Origin: JAUXJB01 sp965226855
GTDB lineage: Bacteria > Myxococcota_A > UBA9160 > SZUA-336
Assembly: GCA_965226855.1 (NCBI GenBank)
Contig: CBDDEE010000020.1
Coordinates: 1-64,000 of the forward strand
Direction: 5' to 3'
Length of the DNA stretch: 64,000 nt
In this document: piece by piece, positions 43,234-52,319 of the stretch
How the letters are laid out: each line of letters begins with the position of its first letter
Numbering within the stretch: the first letter of the stretch is position 1
Position numbers and translations under genes: made by a program
Notes under the pieces: model-generated
The model's database searches: none
Told to the model about the DNA's origin: nothing
The model's input: the letters and a program-made list of their open reading frames with translations, nothing else

Positions 43234-44906
43234 GTCGGCGACGCAAGTCCAGGACGCTCATGGCGCAGCGCCGACTGCTGATCCTCGGCGGTCTGGTGGT
43301 CTCCGGCCTGGCCTGCCTGACGCTTCGGGCCACGCATCTGCAGGCGCTGGACGGCGCCCGACTGGCGGAGATCGCCCGCAGACAGGCCGAGACCACCTTC
43401 AAGCTGGGATCGCTCCGGGCGGAGATTCGAGACCGGAACGGCATGGTGTTGGCCGTCTCGGCCAGCGTAGACTCCATCGCCGTGTCTCCGCCGGCGATCA
43501 CGGACCGCGAGCGGACGGCAGAGCTTCTGGGGCGGGTGCTGCGGCGTCCAGTCGCAGACGTGCGAGCGAGCCTGGATCGCTCCCGCGGCTTCGTCTGGAT
43601 CAAGCGCTGGGCCACCCCGAGCGAGGCGGAGCGGCTCCGCGAGCTCGATCTGCCAGGCGTCCACCTCCACCCGGAGCGGCGCCGCTTCTACCCCAACGGC
43701 AAGCTGGCTGCCGCATATCTCGGCTTTGCGGATCGCGATGGCCGTGGCCTCTCCGGTCTGGAGCTCGTGTTCGAAGGGGAGCTGCGCGGAACCATGGCCG
43801 CCCTGCCCGCTCGGCGCGACGCCAGCGGCAACATGCTGCTCGCACTGCACTCCGGGACCGAGGCTCGTATCGGTCGTCCCGTCACGCTCAGTCTCGACGC
43901 GCGACTCCAGCACTTTGCGGAGCGTGCGCTCGAGCGCGCGCTGGAGCGGTCGGGTGCGGGACGAGGCACGCTCGTCGCGCTCGATCCGCGCAACGGCGAC
44001 CTCCTAGCCGTCGCCGAGGTGCCGGGCTTCGACCCTAACCGCTTCTGGCTCGAAGACCCGGCACGCTTCCGAGCCCGCGCCTTCGTCGACACCTTCGAGC
44101 CCGGGAGCACTCTCAAGCCCTTCACGATCGCGCTCGCGCTCGAAGCGGGCCTCGTCGAGCCTAGCGAGAAGTTTGATTGCGAAGGCGGGAGCTGGCAAGT
44201 GCTCGACCGCCGGATTCGCGACTTCAAGCCTCACGGAATTCTGACTGTGCACGACATTCTGCGGCTCTCTAGCAACATCGGGGCCGCGAAGATTGCCAAC
44301 AGGCTCGGCTCGGAGAGGCTCGTCGCAGGCCTGCGACGCTTCGGGTTCGGGGCACGCACCGGCAGCGCGTTCCCCGGCGAAGCGCCGGGCGTGCTTCGGG
44401 AGGTAGGCGAGGCCCAGGCCGTTGAACGCGCGAACCTGGCGTTCGGGCAGGGCCTGAGCGTGACCACGCTGCAGCTGGCGAGCGCTGCCGCCGTGCTGGC
44501 GAACGGGGGACGTCGCATCACGCCGCGGCTCGCCCTTTTCGAGGGCGAAGCGGTCGAACAGCTGGGCGAGCGCGTAGTCTCCGAGCGCACCGCCGCCACC
44601 GTGATGAAGATGCTCCGGGACGCCGTCGCGCGCGGCACTGGCCGGGCCGCCTGGCTCCCCAACCACGAGGTCGCCGGGAAGACAGGGACCGCGCAGAAGG
44701 TCGTCGACGGCAGCTACTCCCGCGACCGACATGTCGCGTCCTTCGTCGGAGTCGTCCCGGCGCTGAATCCTCGGCTCGTCGTGGCGGTCGTACTAGACGA
44801 GCCCCGCCATGGCTACACGGGTGGCGCGGTCGCCGCCCCGGTCTTCCGCGAGGTTGCGAGCTTCGCGGTCGAACAGCTCGCGGTTCCGGTGGAGGGCGCA
44901 GAGTGA
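43230..44906 (+). CDS. ftsI: Penicillin-binding protein 3 (FtsI), septal transpeptidase
   Basis: A 558-residue class B PBP. An N-terminal membrane helix (LLILGGLVVSGLACLTL) is followed by the pedestal domain and transpeptidase. Active-site motifs are STLK (Ser293), SSN (347-349) and KTGT (484-487). The class B family forms cross-links at the septum together with FtsW. GTG at 43230 overlaps ftsL by four bases and murE downstream by four. Confidence 0.95.
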   Translation: MSRRRKSRTLMAQRRLLILGGLVVSGLACLTLRATHLQALDGARLAEIARRQAETTFKLGSLRAEIRDRNGMVLAVSASVDSIAVSPPAITDRERTAELLGRVLRRPVADVRASLDRSRGFVWIKRWATPSEAERLRELDLPGVHLHPERRRFYPNGKLAAAYLGFADRDGRGLSGLELVFEGELRGTMAALPARRDASGNMLLALHSGTEARIGRPVTLSLDARLQHFAERALERALERSGAGRGTLVALDPRNGDLLAVAEVPGFDPNRFWLEDPARFRARAFVDTFEPGSTLKPFTIALALEAGLVEPSEKFDCEGGSWQVLDRRIRDFKPHGILTVHDILRLSSNIGAAKIANRLGSERLVAGLRRFGFGARTGSAFPGEAPGVLREVGEAQAVERANLAFGQGLSVTTLQLASAAAVLANGGRRITPRLALFEGEAVEQLGERVVSERTAATVMKMLRDAVARGTGRAAWLPNHEVAGKTGTAQKVVDGSYSRDRHVASFVGVVPALNPRLVVAVVLDEPRHGYTGGAVAAPVFREVASFAVEQLAVPVEGAE

Positions 44907-46375
44907 AGTCGCTCGAAGAGCTCGTTCGGGGCCTGGGGACCCGCATCGACGGCGCGGGCGATACGCCGATTGCCGAGATCTGCACCGACTCGCGCCAGGT
45001 GACACCCGGCGCCCTGTTCGTCGCGCTGCGAGGCGCAACGACCGACGGGCATCGCTACGCCGCGAGAGCCGCAGAGCAGGGGGCCGCGGCGCTCCTTGCG
45101 GAGCAAGTCATCCCTGGACTCCCGGCCGAGCTGGCCACCGCCTACGTCCACGACACCAGAGCCGCACTGCCGGAGGTAGCCGCGCGCTTCTTCGACAGAC
45201 CTGCAGCGGCCATGACCCTGGTCGGCGTCACCGGTACGAACGGCAAGACGAGCACGGTACACATGATCGAGTCGATCTTGCAGAGCGCGGGCCAGCGGGT
45301 CGGAAACATCGGAACCATCTGCGTCCGGGGCCCGGGGTTCCAGGAGCCAGCGTCCCTCACGACGCCCGAGTCCGTCGACCTGCAGCGCACGCTGGCGCGC
45401 ATGCGCGATGCCGGCGTCGGAGTCGTCGCGCTCGAAGTCTCCTCGCACAGCATCGCGCTGGGCAGGATCCGCACACTGCGCTTCGCCGCCTCCGTCTACA
45501 CCCACTTGAGCCAGGACCACCTGGACTTCCACCGCGACATGGACGAGTACGCAGCAACCAAGGCCGAGCTGTTCGGGCCGGAGTACCTCGAAGGAACGGG
45601 GGTGCTGAACGCGCGCGATCCCCTGACTCCCCGACTCATCGAGCGAGCAAAGTCCGCGGGACGTCCGGTCGTCACCTACGCGCGCGGCCGAGAGACGCCG
45701 GCGGACCTGTTCACGACGGCCGAGCAGATCGCGCTCGCAGGCTCGCGGCTTCGGGTGCAGGGCTCGGAGGGAGAACGCGCGCTGCAGCTCTCCCTCGCCG
45801 GCGACTTCCAGATCGACAACGCGCTGGCCGCAGCGGCGACGGCGCGCGTGCTCGGCGTCGATTGGGCCTCGATCGAGGCCGGGCTGGCGGGCTGCCCCGC
45901 GATCCCGGGTCGGCTGGAGCGCGTTCACGACGGCAAGCCGATCGTGCTCGTCGACTACGCGCACACTCCCGACGCCCTCGACCGCGTGCTGGAGTCCCTG
46001 AGACCCCTCGTCTCGGGCAGCCTTATCACCGTGTTCGGCTGCGGTGGGGACCGAGATCGCAGCAAGCGGGTCCCCATGGCGCGTGCCGCCTGCGCGCACA
46101 GCGACCTCTGCATCGCCACGAGCGATAACCCGCGCACGGAAGATCCAGAGAAGATCCTGAGCGACATCGCCGAGGGGCTCTCGGGCACTCACGAGATCGA
46201 GGTCGACCGACGGGCTGCCATCCGTAGCGCCATCCGCCGCGCGAGGCCAGACGACGTGGTCGTGATCGCCGGCAAGGGCCACGAGGCCTACCAGATCCTG
46301 GGCCGGGAGAAGGTCGAATTCGACGATCGCGTCGAGGCGCGCCTCGCGCTGGCGGAGCGCGAGGAGGCGACGTGA
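44903..46375 (+). CDS. murE: UDP-MurNAc-tripeptide ligase MurE (meso-DAP type)
   Basis: A 490-residue Mur ligase. ATP loop VTGTNGKTST and the Lys-carbamate region are normal. The substrate motif DNPRTEDP (Asp408-Arg411) is the signature for meso-diaminopimelate rather than lysine addition. The C-terminal GKGHEAYQ is present. This supports a DAP-type, Gram-negative wall. Starts and stops overlap neighbours by four bases. Confidence 0.96.
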   Translation: MKSLEELVRGLGTRIDGAGDTPIAEICTDSRQVTPGALFVALRGATTDGHRYAARAAEQGAAALLAEQVIPGLPAELATAYVHDTRAALPEVAARFFDRPAAAMTLVGVTGTNGKTSTVHMIESILQSAGQRVGNIGTICVRGPGFQEPASLTTPESVDLQRTLARMRDAGVGVVALEVSSHSIALGRIRTLRFAASVYTHLSQDHLDFHRDMDEYAATKAELFGPEYLEGTGVLNARDPLTPRLIERAKSAGRPVVTYARGRETPADLFTTAEQIALAGSRLRVQGSEGERALQLSLAGDFQIDNALAAAATARVLGVDWASIEAGLAGCPAIPGRLERVHDGKPIVLVDYAHTPDALDRVLESLRPLVSGSLITVFGCGGDRDRSKRVPMARAACAHSDLCIATSDNPRTEDPEKILSDIAEGLSGTHEIEVDRRAAIRSAIRRARPDDVVVIAGKGHEAYQILGREKVEFDDRVEARLALAEREEAT

Positions 46376-47745
46376 GCTGGACGCTTCGCGAGCTGGCGGG
46401 CTTCTGCGACGGCGTGCTGCACGGCGATCCCACGACCAACGTGACTGGGGTGTCCACGGATTCACGCAGCATCGCCGAGGGTGAGCTCTTCGTCGCCGTT
46501 CGCGGCGAGAGCTTCGATGGCCACGACTACGCGTCGGAGGCGCTCGACCGAGGCGCTGCGGGCGTGCTGATCTCTCACCCCGTCGAAGTCCCGGGCGCAA
46601 CGATTCGCGTGGACGACTGCGTGCTTGCGCTCGGTGGGTTGGCATCTGCGCACCGCGCGCGCTTTGCAGGCCCGGTCGTGGCAATCACAGGCTCGAACGG
46701 CAAGACGACGACCAAGGAGATGTGCGCCGGGATCCTGGCGGCGAGTGGGCTGCGCGTTCGCCGCAGTCCCGGGAACCTGAACAACCACATCGGGCTGCCC
46801 CTTTCGCTCCTGGGTCTCGAGCTCGACGACGACGTGCTCGTGGTCGAGCTCGGCATGAACCACGAAGGCGAGATCGCACGGCTAGCACGCATCGCCTCTC
46901 CGACCGTGGGCGCGATCACGAACGTCGCACCCGCCCACCTGGGGCTGCTCGGCTCGCTGGAGGCAATCGCCCGCGCGAAGGGTGAGCTCTTCGACGAGAT
47001 CCGCCGTGACGGCACGGCCGTCATCAACGCCGACGACCCCTTTTGCGTCGAGCAGTCCGAGCGCTTCGCCGGACACAAGCTGCACTTTGGTCGCAAGGCC
47101 GAAGCCGACCTCCGCGCCCGGGAGATCGTGTCGACACGAAGGGGCGAGAGCTTCGCGCTGGAGACCAACGCCGGGCGGTGCCGTATCGAGCTGCACGCTC
47201 TCGGCGCGCATCTGATCGAAGATGCCCTGTGCGCCGCCAGCGCGGCCACGGCCACGGGCCTGCTTGCCAGCGAGCCGCTGGAAGCCATCCGCCGCGGTCT
47301 GGAGCAGTTCGAAGCCATCGACGGACGGCTGGCACCGAGGAGCACACCCAGCGGCGTAACACTGTTCGATGACACCTACAACGCAAACCCCGAGTCGGTG
47401 GTGGCGGCGCTCGCCGCACTCGCGGCGCACAGCTGCCGTGGTCGCTCCGTTGCGGTGCTGGGCGACATGCTCGAGCTCGGCCCCGACTCGGCGGCCTTGC
47501 ACGCGAGCGTCGGCCGGGAGGCCGCAGCGCGCGGCATCCAGCTGCTGGTGGCGGTGGGACCACTCTCTGCGCACACCGCGGAGGCGGCGGCAGCCGCAGG
47601 TGTGAGCGAGACGATTGCGCTGGGCGAAGACGAGGCGCCGGCGCGCGTGCTCCAGCTACTCCGTCCCGGCGACATCGTGCTCGTCAAGGGCTCGCGCGGC
47701 ATGCGCATGGAGCGCGTGGTGGCCGCGCTCATGGATCCGGACTGA
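46372..47745 (+). CDS. murF: UDP-MurNAc-pentapeptide ligase MurF
   Basis: A 457-residue Mur ligase that adds D-Ala-D-Ala. The ATP loop is ITGSNGKTTTKEM, with LGMNHEGEIA and DDTYNANPES (a MurF hallmark) also present. C-terminal VLVKGSRGMRMERVV is typical. GTG at 46372 overlaps murE by four bases. No ddl gene for its D-Ala-D-Ala substrate is within the cluster. Confidence 0.96.
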   Translation: MSWTLRELAGFCDGVLHGDPTTNVTGVSTDSRSIAEGELFVAVRGESFDGHDYASEALDRGAAGVLISHPVEVPGATIRVDDCVLALGGLASAHRARFAGPVVAITGSNGKTTTKEMCAGILAASGLRVRRSPGNLNNHIGLPLSLLGLELDDDVLVVELGMNHEGEIARLARIASPTVGAITNVAPAHLGLLGSLEAIARAKGELFDEIRRDGTAVINADDPFCVEQSERFAGHKLHFGRKAEADLRAREIVSTRRGESFALETNAGRCRIELHALGAHLIEDALCAASAATATGLLASEPLEAIRRGLEQFEAIDGRLAPRSTPSGVTLFDDTYNANPESVVAALAALAAHSCRGRSVAVLGDMLELGPDSAALHASVGREAAARGIQLLVAVGPLSAHTAEAAAAAGVSETIALGEDEAPARVLQLLRPGDIVLVKGSRGMRMERVVAALMDPD

Positions 47746-48824
47746 TGCTCTACCACCTGCTCTTCGAGCAGCTCGCGGGCGAGTTCACTGCGCTGAACGT
47801 CTTTCGTTATCTCACGTTCCGCTCCGTCGGCTCGGCGCTCACGGCCCTGCTCATTGCATTCATCGTTGGTCCGACCCTGATCCGTTGGCTCGAGAACCGA
47901 CAGGTCGGGCAGACGATCCGGGACGATCCTCCGGAGCGGCACCGGGAGAAGGCCGGCACGCCCACCATGGGAGGCGTCCTGATCCTGCTCGCAGTCCTGA
48001 CTAGCACGCTGCTCTGGGCCGAGTGGACGAACCCGTACGTGTGGATCGTGCTGGGCGTGACCTTAGGCTGCGGTTTGCTCGGGTTCGCAGACGACTACAC
48101 GAAAGCCGTGCGCAAGCGGCCCGCCGGAATTCGCGCTCTCACCAAACTGCTCTGGCAGATCGCCATCGCCAGCGTGGCCGCGATCGTACTATTCCGACTA
48201 CCCGGCTTCGACGCGCAGGTCTCGGTCCCGCTCGTGAAAGGCTTCCACCCCTACATTGGCTGGGTCTACGTACCCCTCGCCGTCGTCTTCATCGTGGGAT
48301 TCTCCAACGCCGTCAACCTGACGGATGGCCTGGACGGTCTCGCCATCGGGCCGACCATGATCACAGCCGGTGTGATCGGGCTCTTCTCCTACGTCGTCGG
48401 CAACAGCGTGATCGCCGACTACCTGGAACTCAAGTACGTCCCGGGCGTCGGCAGCCTCGCGATCATCTGCACCGCGCTGATCGGTGCCGGACTCGGCTTC
48501 CTGTGGTTCAACACCTACCCCGCCTCCCTGATCATGGGAGACACGGGCGCTCTCGCCCTCGGCGGAGCCCTCAGCACCGTGGCCGTCATCATCCGCCAGG
48601 AGGTCGTGCTCGCCATCGCCGGCGGGATCTTCCTGCTCGAGATGTTCTCCGTCATCGTGCAGGTGGGCTCGTACAAGCTGCGGCGGCAGCGCGTCTTTCG
48701 CATGGCCCCCCTCCACCACCACTACGAGCTCCGGGGCTGGCCCGAGCCGCAGATCATCGTCCGCTTCTGGATCGTGTCGGTGATCCTGGGCCTCGTTGCG
48801 GTCTCGATGTTGAAGCTGCGATGA
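47745..48824 (+). CDS. mraY: Phospho-MurNAc-pentapeptide transferase MraY
   Basis: A 359-residue, about ten-helix membrane enzyme that makes lipid I from UDP-MurNAc-pentapeptide and undecaprenyl phosphate. Catalytic Asp motifs are FADDYTKA and NLTDGLDGLA; the MAPLHHHYELRGWPE loop carries the HHH motif. ATG at 47745 shares bases with the murF stop (TGATG). Confidence 0.97.
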   Translation: MLYHLLFEQLAGEFTALNVFRYLTFRSVGSALTALLIAFIVGPTLIRWLENRQVGQTIRDDPPERHREKAGTPTMGGVLILLAVLTSTLLWAEWTNPYVWIVLGVTLGCGLLGFADDYTKAVRKRPAGIRALTKLLWQIAIASVAAIVLFRLPGFDAQVSVPLVKGFHPYIGWVYVPLAVVFIVGFSNAVNLTDGLDGLAIGPTMITAGVIGLFSYVVGNSVIADYLELKYVPGVGSLAIICTALIGAGLGFLWFNTYPASLIMGDTGALALGGALSTVAVIIRQEVVLAIAGGIFLLEMFSVIVQVGSYKLRRQRVFRMAPLHHHYELRGWPEPQIIVRFWIVSVILGLVAVSMLKLR

Positions 48825-50146
48825 GCTACGCGAACCGACACATTCTGGTGCTGGGGATGGGCCTCTCGGGCGCGGCGGCCCTCGCGCTGCTGTTGCGCAA
48901 GGGCGCGCGCGTAAGTGCCTACGATCGGGACCCGGCAGCACTCGCCGAACTTCCGCCGGCGGTGACCAGGATCGAGAGCGCCGAGCTGCCCGCGTTCGCG
49001 GATTACGACGCCGTGATCGCGAGTCCGGGGTTTGCGCTCTCTTCCGCCCCCGAGCTGATCCCCGAGATCGATCTCGCAGCGGAATTCTTGGACGTCCCGA
49101 TCGTCGGCGTTACCGGGACGAACGGCAAGAGCACCGTGACCGTGATGATCGGAGAAATGCTGCGCGAGAGCGGCTTCGAGACGGGCGTTGGAGGCAACCT
49201 CGGGACCCCACTTTGCGAGTTCATCGATCGGCCCGAGCTCGAGCGTCTCGTCGCGGAGCTCTCGAGCTTCCAGCTGGAACACGCGCGCAAGCTCCACGTC
49301 CGGGTCGCCGTGCTGACAAACCTTGCTCCGGACCACCTAGACCGTCACGGCAGCTACGAGGCTTACGGAGCCGCGAAGGCACGCCTCGCCGAGCTCCAGA
49401 GCCCGAACGACACTGTGGTCGCGAACCTGGACGACCCCTGGGCCGAACGCGTGGCGCGCTCGGCTACCGCTCAGTTGTTCGGCTTCTCGGAGCGGCGCGC
49501 GCTCGACCACGGCGCGTTCGTCGACGCTTCGGCACTCGTCGTCGTTCGCGACGGCGAGGTGCGGCTTCGGGTAGCGCTCGCATCGCTCTCGAGCGCTGCA
49601 CGCGCGCCACTCGCGAATGCCCTCGCGGCCTCCGCCGCAGCTGTCGCGATGGACGCGGAGCCGGAAGCCATGTCCGCCGTCCTGACGAGCTTCCAGGGCC
49701 TGCCACACCGGGTCTCGGAGGTCTGTACCCGCAACGGCGTCCGCTACGTCGACGATTCCAAGGCTACGAACCCCGCCGCAGCAGTAGCAAGCCTCGCCGC
49801 GCAGGAAGCGCCCGTCGTCTGGATCGCCGGAGGTCGCAACAAGGGCCTCGAGTTCTCGCCGCTTGTCCCCGCCGCCGGACGCGCACGTGCGGTGGTCGTC
49901 TACGGCGAGTCCGCACCGGAGCTCGCCCGGGCCTTCGCGAGCGCGACGGATGTGGTCTCGAGCTGTAAGCTCGAGAGCGCCGTGCGCGAGGCCGCTGCCC
50001 GCGCACTGCCGGGCGACGTCGTGCTGCTCGCCCCAGCCTGCGCGAGCCACGACCAGTTCGGCTCGTACGAGGAGCGCGGCGAGCGCTTTGCCGAGCTGGC
50101 ACGCGCGCTCCCCGAGAGCGGCGCCGCAGGAGCCGAGACGTGCTGA
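48821..50146 (+). CDS. murD: UDP-MurNAc-L-Ala--D-Glu ligase MurD
   Basis: A 441-residue Mur ligase. N-terminal Rossmann segment ILVLGMGLSGAAAL, ATP loop VTGTNGKSTVT and DDSKATNPAA are diagnostic. ATG at 48821 overlaps mraY by four bases. The stop overlaps the GTG start of ftsW by seven bases. Confidence 0.96.
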   Translation: MSYANRHILVLGMGLSGAAALALLLRKGARVSAYDRDPAALAELPPAVTRIESAELPAFADYDAVIASPGFALSSAPELIPEIDLAAEFLDVPIVGVTGTNGKSTVTVMIGEMLRESGFETGVGGNLGTPLCEFIDRPELERLVAELSSFQLEHARKLHVRVAVLTNLAPDHLDRHGSYEAYGAAKARLAELQSPNDTVVANLDDPWAERVARSATAQLFGFSERRALDHGAFVDASALVVVRDGEVRLRVALASLSSAARAPLANALAASAAAVAMDAEPEAMSAVLTSFQGLPHRVSEVCTRNGVRYVDDSKATNPAAAVASLAAQEAPVVWIAGGRNKGLEFSPLVPAAGRARAVVVYGESAPELARAFASATDVVSSCKLESAVREAAARALPGDVVLLAPACASHDQFGSYEERGERFAELARALPESGAAGAETC

Positions 50147-51249
50147 GCAGGCTCGAAACGCAGCAGCTGATCGTGGCGGCCGCGCTCCTGCTGGGCGGCG
50201 GCCTCGTCATGATCTACAGCGCCAGCGCCGTGCGCTCGGAACTCATCTTCGGCAGCTCCTGGGTGTACGTCGGGCGCCAGCTCGGTGGGCTGGGGCTCGG
50301 CGCGGTGGGGGCCCTGGCACTGGCGAGTATCCCGCTCGAGTGGTTGCGGCGGCTGGGCTACGTTGCATACGCTGGCGCGCTCATCGCTTTGATCGCGACG
50401 CTGGGACCGTGGGGCGTGACCGAGAACGGTGCCAGGCGTTGGCTCACGCTCGGGGGGATCACCTTCCAGCCGCTCGAGCTCGCCAAGCTCGGCATTGTGC
50501 TCGGCCTGGCCCAGTGGCTATCGGCTCGCAGCGAGCAGATGCGTGATGCTCGCGTCAGCATCCTCGTGCCAGGGCTGCTCGCGCTGGCACCCGCACTCGT
50601 TCTGCTGCAGCAGCCGGACTTCGGAGGCGCCTCGCTCATTCTGCTCTTCACCGCGGTCATGATCTACGCGGCGGGCGCGCGCCTCGACCACCTGGGGGTC
50701 ACCGGTGTGCTCGCTCTTCCCGCCATCTTCGCGGTCGCGCTGCTTGCGGACTACCGCCTGCACCGTTTGCGAGGCTTCGTCGACCCCTGGGCAGACCCGT
50801 TGGGGGGCGGCTACCAGCTCATTCAGTCCCAGCTCGGCTTCGGAGCGGGCGGACTCTTCGGCGCGGGCTTCGGTGCCGGTCAACAGAAGCTCGGCTACTT
50901 GCCCGAGGCCCATACCGACTTCATCCTGTCCGTGATCGGCGAGGAGACCGGCTTGCTGGGCGTAGTCTGCGTCCTTGTCTGCCTCGCCACGATCGGCCTC
51001 GCATCACTCGGCATCGCCGCGCGCGCCAACACGCCGTTCGCCCGGCTCGTCGCGGTAGGCGCAAGCCTGCTGCTCTGGCTTCAGGGAATGCTGAACGCGG
51101 GCGTCACCATGGGCCTGCTCCCCACCAAGGGAACAACGCTGCCATTCGTCTCCTACGGCGGCACCTCCCTGGCCGTGAGCCTGGCCGCGTTAGGGCTGCT
51201 GCTGAACGTCGCGCGGCCCAGTCGACGCGGGAGGAAGGGATGGCGCTGA
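50140..51249 (+). CDS. ftsW: SEDS glycosyltransferase FtsW
   Basis: A 369-residue, ten-helix SEDS protein that polymerises septal glycan with FtsI. The signature loop LPEAHTDFILSVIGEE and NAGVTMGLLPTKGTTLPF, with its Ser-Tyr-Gly-Gly end, are intact. GTG at 50140 overlaps the murD end. Position in dcw between murD and murG favours FtsW over RodA. Confidence 0.95.
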   Translation: MLSRLETQQLIVAAALLLGGGLVMIYSASAVRSELIFGSSWVYVGRQLGGLGLGAVGALALASIPLEWLRRLGYVAYAGALIALIATLGPWGVTENGARRWLTLGGITFQPLELAKLGIVLGLAQWLSARSEQMRDARVSILVPGLLALAPALVLLQQPDFGGASLILLFTAVMIYAAGARLDHLGVTGVLALPAIFAVALLADYRLHRLRGFVDPWADPLGGGYQLIQSQLGFGAGGLFGAGFGAGQQKLGYLPEAHTDFILSVIGEETGLLGVVCVLVCLATIGLASLGIAARANTPFARLVAVGASLLLWLQGMLNAGVTMGLLPTKGTTLPFVSYGGTSLAVSLAALGLLLNVARPSRRGRKGWR

Positions 51250-52319
51250 CGGTGGTGTTTGCGGGCGGGGGCACCGGCGGCCACGTCTTCCCGGCGCTGG
51301 CGCTTGCCCAGACGATTCGTCGACGTGAGCCCGACGCTAGCCTGCGCTTCATCGGTTCGGAGCGGGGACTCGAGCTGACTCAGGTGCAGGCTGCCGGCTT
51401 TCCCATCGACCTGGTTCCGAGCAGACAGGTTCTGGGACGTGGCGCACTAGGGGCCGTCGCCGCCGTCTTCGCCGCTGCGTGCGGGATCGTGCGGGCGCTC
51501 TCGCTCTTGCGCGAGACTCGCCCCGCCCTCGTGATCGGCGTGGGAGGGTATGCATCGGTTCCGACGGTGATCGCCGCCCGCCTGCGCGGTATTCCGATCG
51601 TACTGCTCGAGCCCGACGCCCTGCCGGGTCGGGCGAACCGTCTGCTGGCCCGCTTCGCCCGACGCATCTTCGTGCAGTTCGACGCGGCGCTGAAAGATCT
51701 TCCGCAGGGCCGGGGGCTGCTCACAGGCCTGCCCGTACGCGAGCTCCCCCCGAAGGCGGACTCCGGCACAACCGCGGAGTGCCACCTCCTCATCACAGGC
51801 GGGAGCCAGGGTGCACGCTCTCTCAATCGCGCCATGGCCGCTGCGCTTTCCACGCTAGTATCCAGCGCCAAGCTCCGGATCACGCACCAGACCGGCGCAG
51901 CACACGTGGACGAGGTTCGGGACGCCTACCGGGCCGCGGGCGTGGAGGCCGAGGTTGCGGCGTTCTTCGAGGATCTGCCGGCGCGCATCGCCAGTGCCGA
52001 CCTGGTCGTCGCGCGCGCCGGCGCCAATACCTGCGCGGAGCTCTGCATGACCCACACACCCTCCATTCTCGTGCCCTACCCCTTCGCTGCGAATGACCAC
52101 CAGACCGCGAACGCCCGCGACCTGGAACGTGCGGGAGCTTGCGTCCTGATCCCCGACTCGGAGCTGGGAGCGCGGCTGGCGGACGAGATCCTCGCGCTGG
52201 TCTGCAATCCAGAGCAGCGCCGCGAGATGGCGGAGTCAGCGGCCACGCGCTCACACCCCGACGCGGCGGAGCGGATCTGGGCGGAGTGCAGCACGGTCAT
52301 CGACGAGGCGGGGCGATGA
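51240..52319 (+). CDS. murG: UDP-GlcNAc:lipid I transferase MurG
   Basis: A 359-residue GT28 enzyme that completes lipid II. The donor/acceptor loops are AGGGTGGHVFPALAL near the start and ITGGSQGARSLN in the middle; ARAGANTCAEL and PYPFAANDHQTANA form the UDP-GlcNAc site. ATG at 51240 overlaps ftsW by ten bases. Confidence 0.96.
   Translation: MALTVVFAGGGTGGHVFPALALAQTIRRREPDASLRFIGSERGLELTQVQAAGFPIDLVPSRQVLGRGALGAVAAVFAAACGIVRALSLLRETRPALVIGVGGYASVPTVIAARLRGIPIVLLEPDALPGRANRLLARFARRIFVQFDAALKDLPQGRGLLTGLPVRELPPKADSGTTAECHLLITGGSQGARSLNRAMAAALSTLVSSAKLRITHQTGAAHVDEVRDAYRAAGVEAEVAAFFEDLPARIASADLVVARAGANTCAELCMTHTPSILVPYPFAANDHQTANARDLERAGACVLIPDSELGARLADEILALVCNPEQRREMAESAATRSHPDAAERIWAECSTVIDEAGR

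Noticed and set aside
44813..46684. 623-residue minus-strand frame opposite murE and murF
   Set aside because: It covers the antisense of essential cell-wall genes and shows no recognisable protein features.
48023..48820. N-terminal extension of murD through mraY
   Set aside because: The extra residues are an out-of-frame reading of mraY. The ATGA overlap at 48821 gives the normal MurD start.
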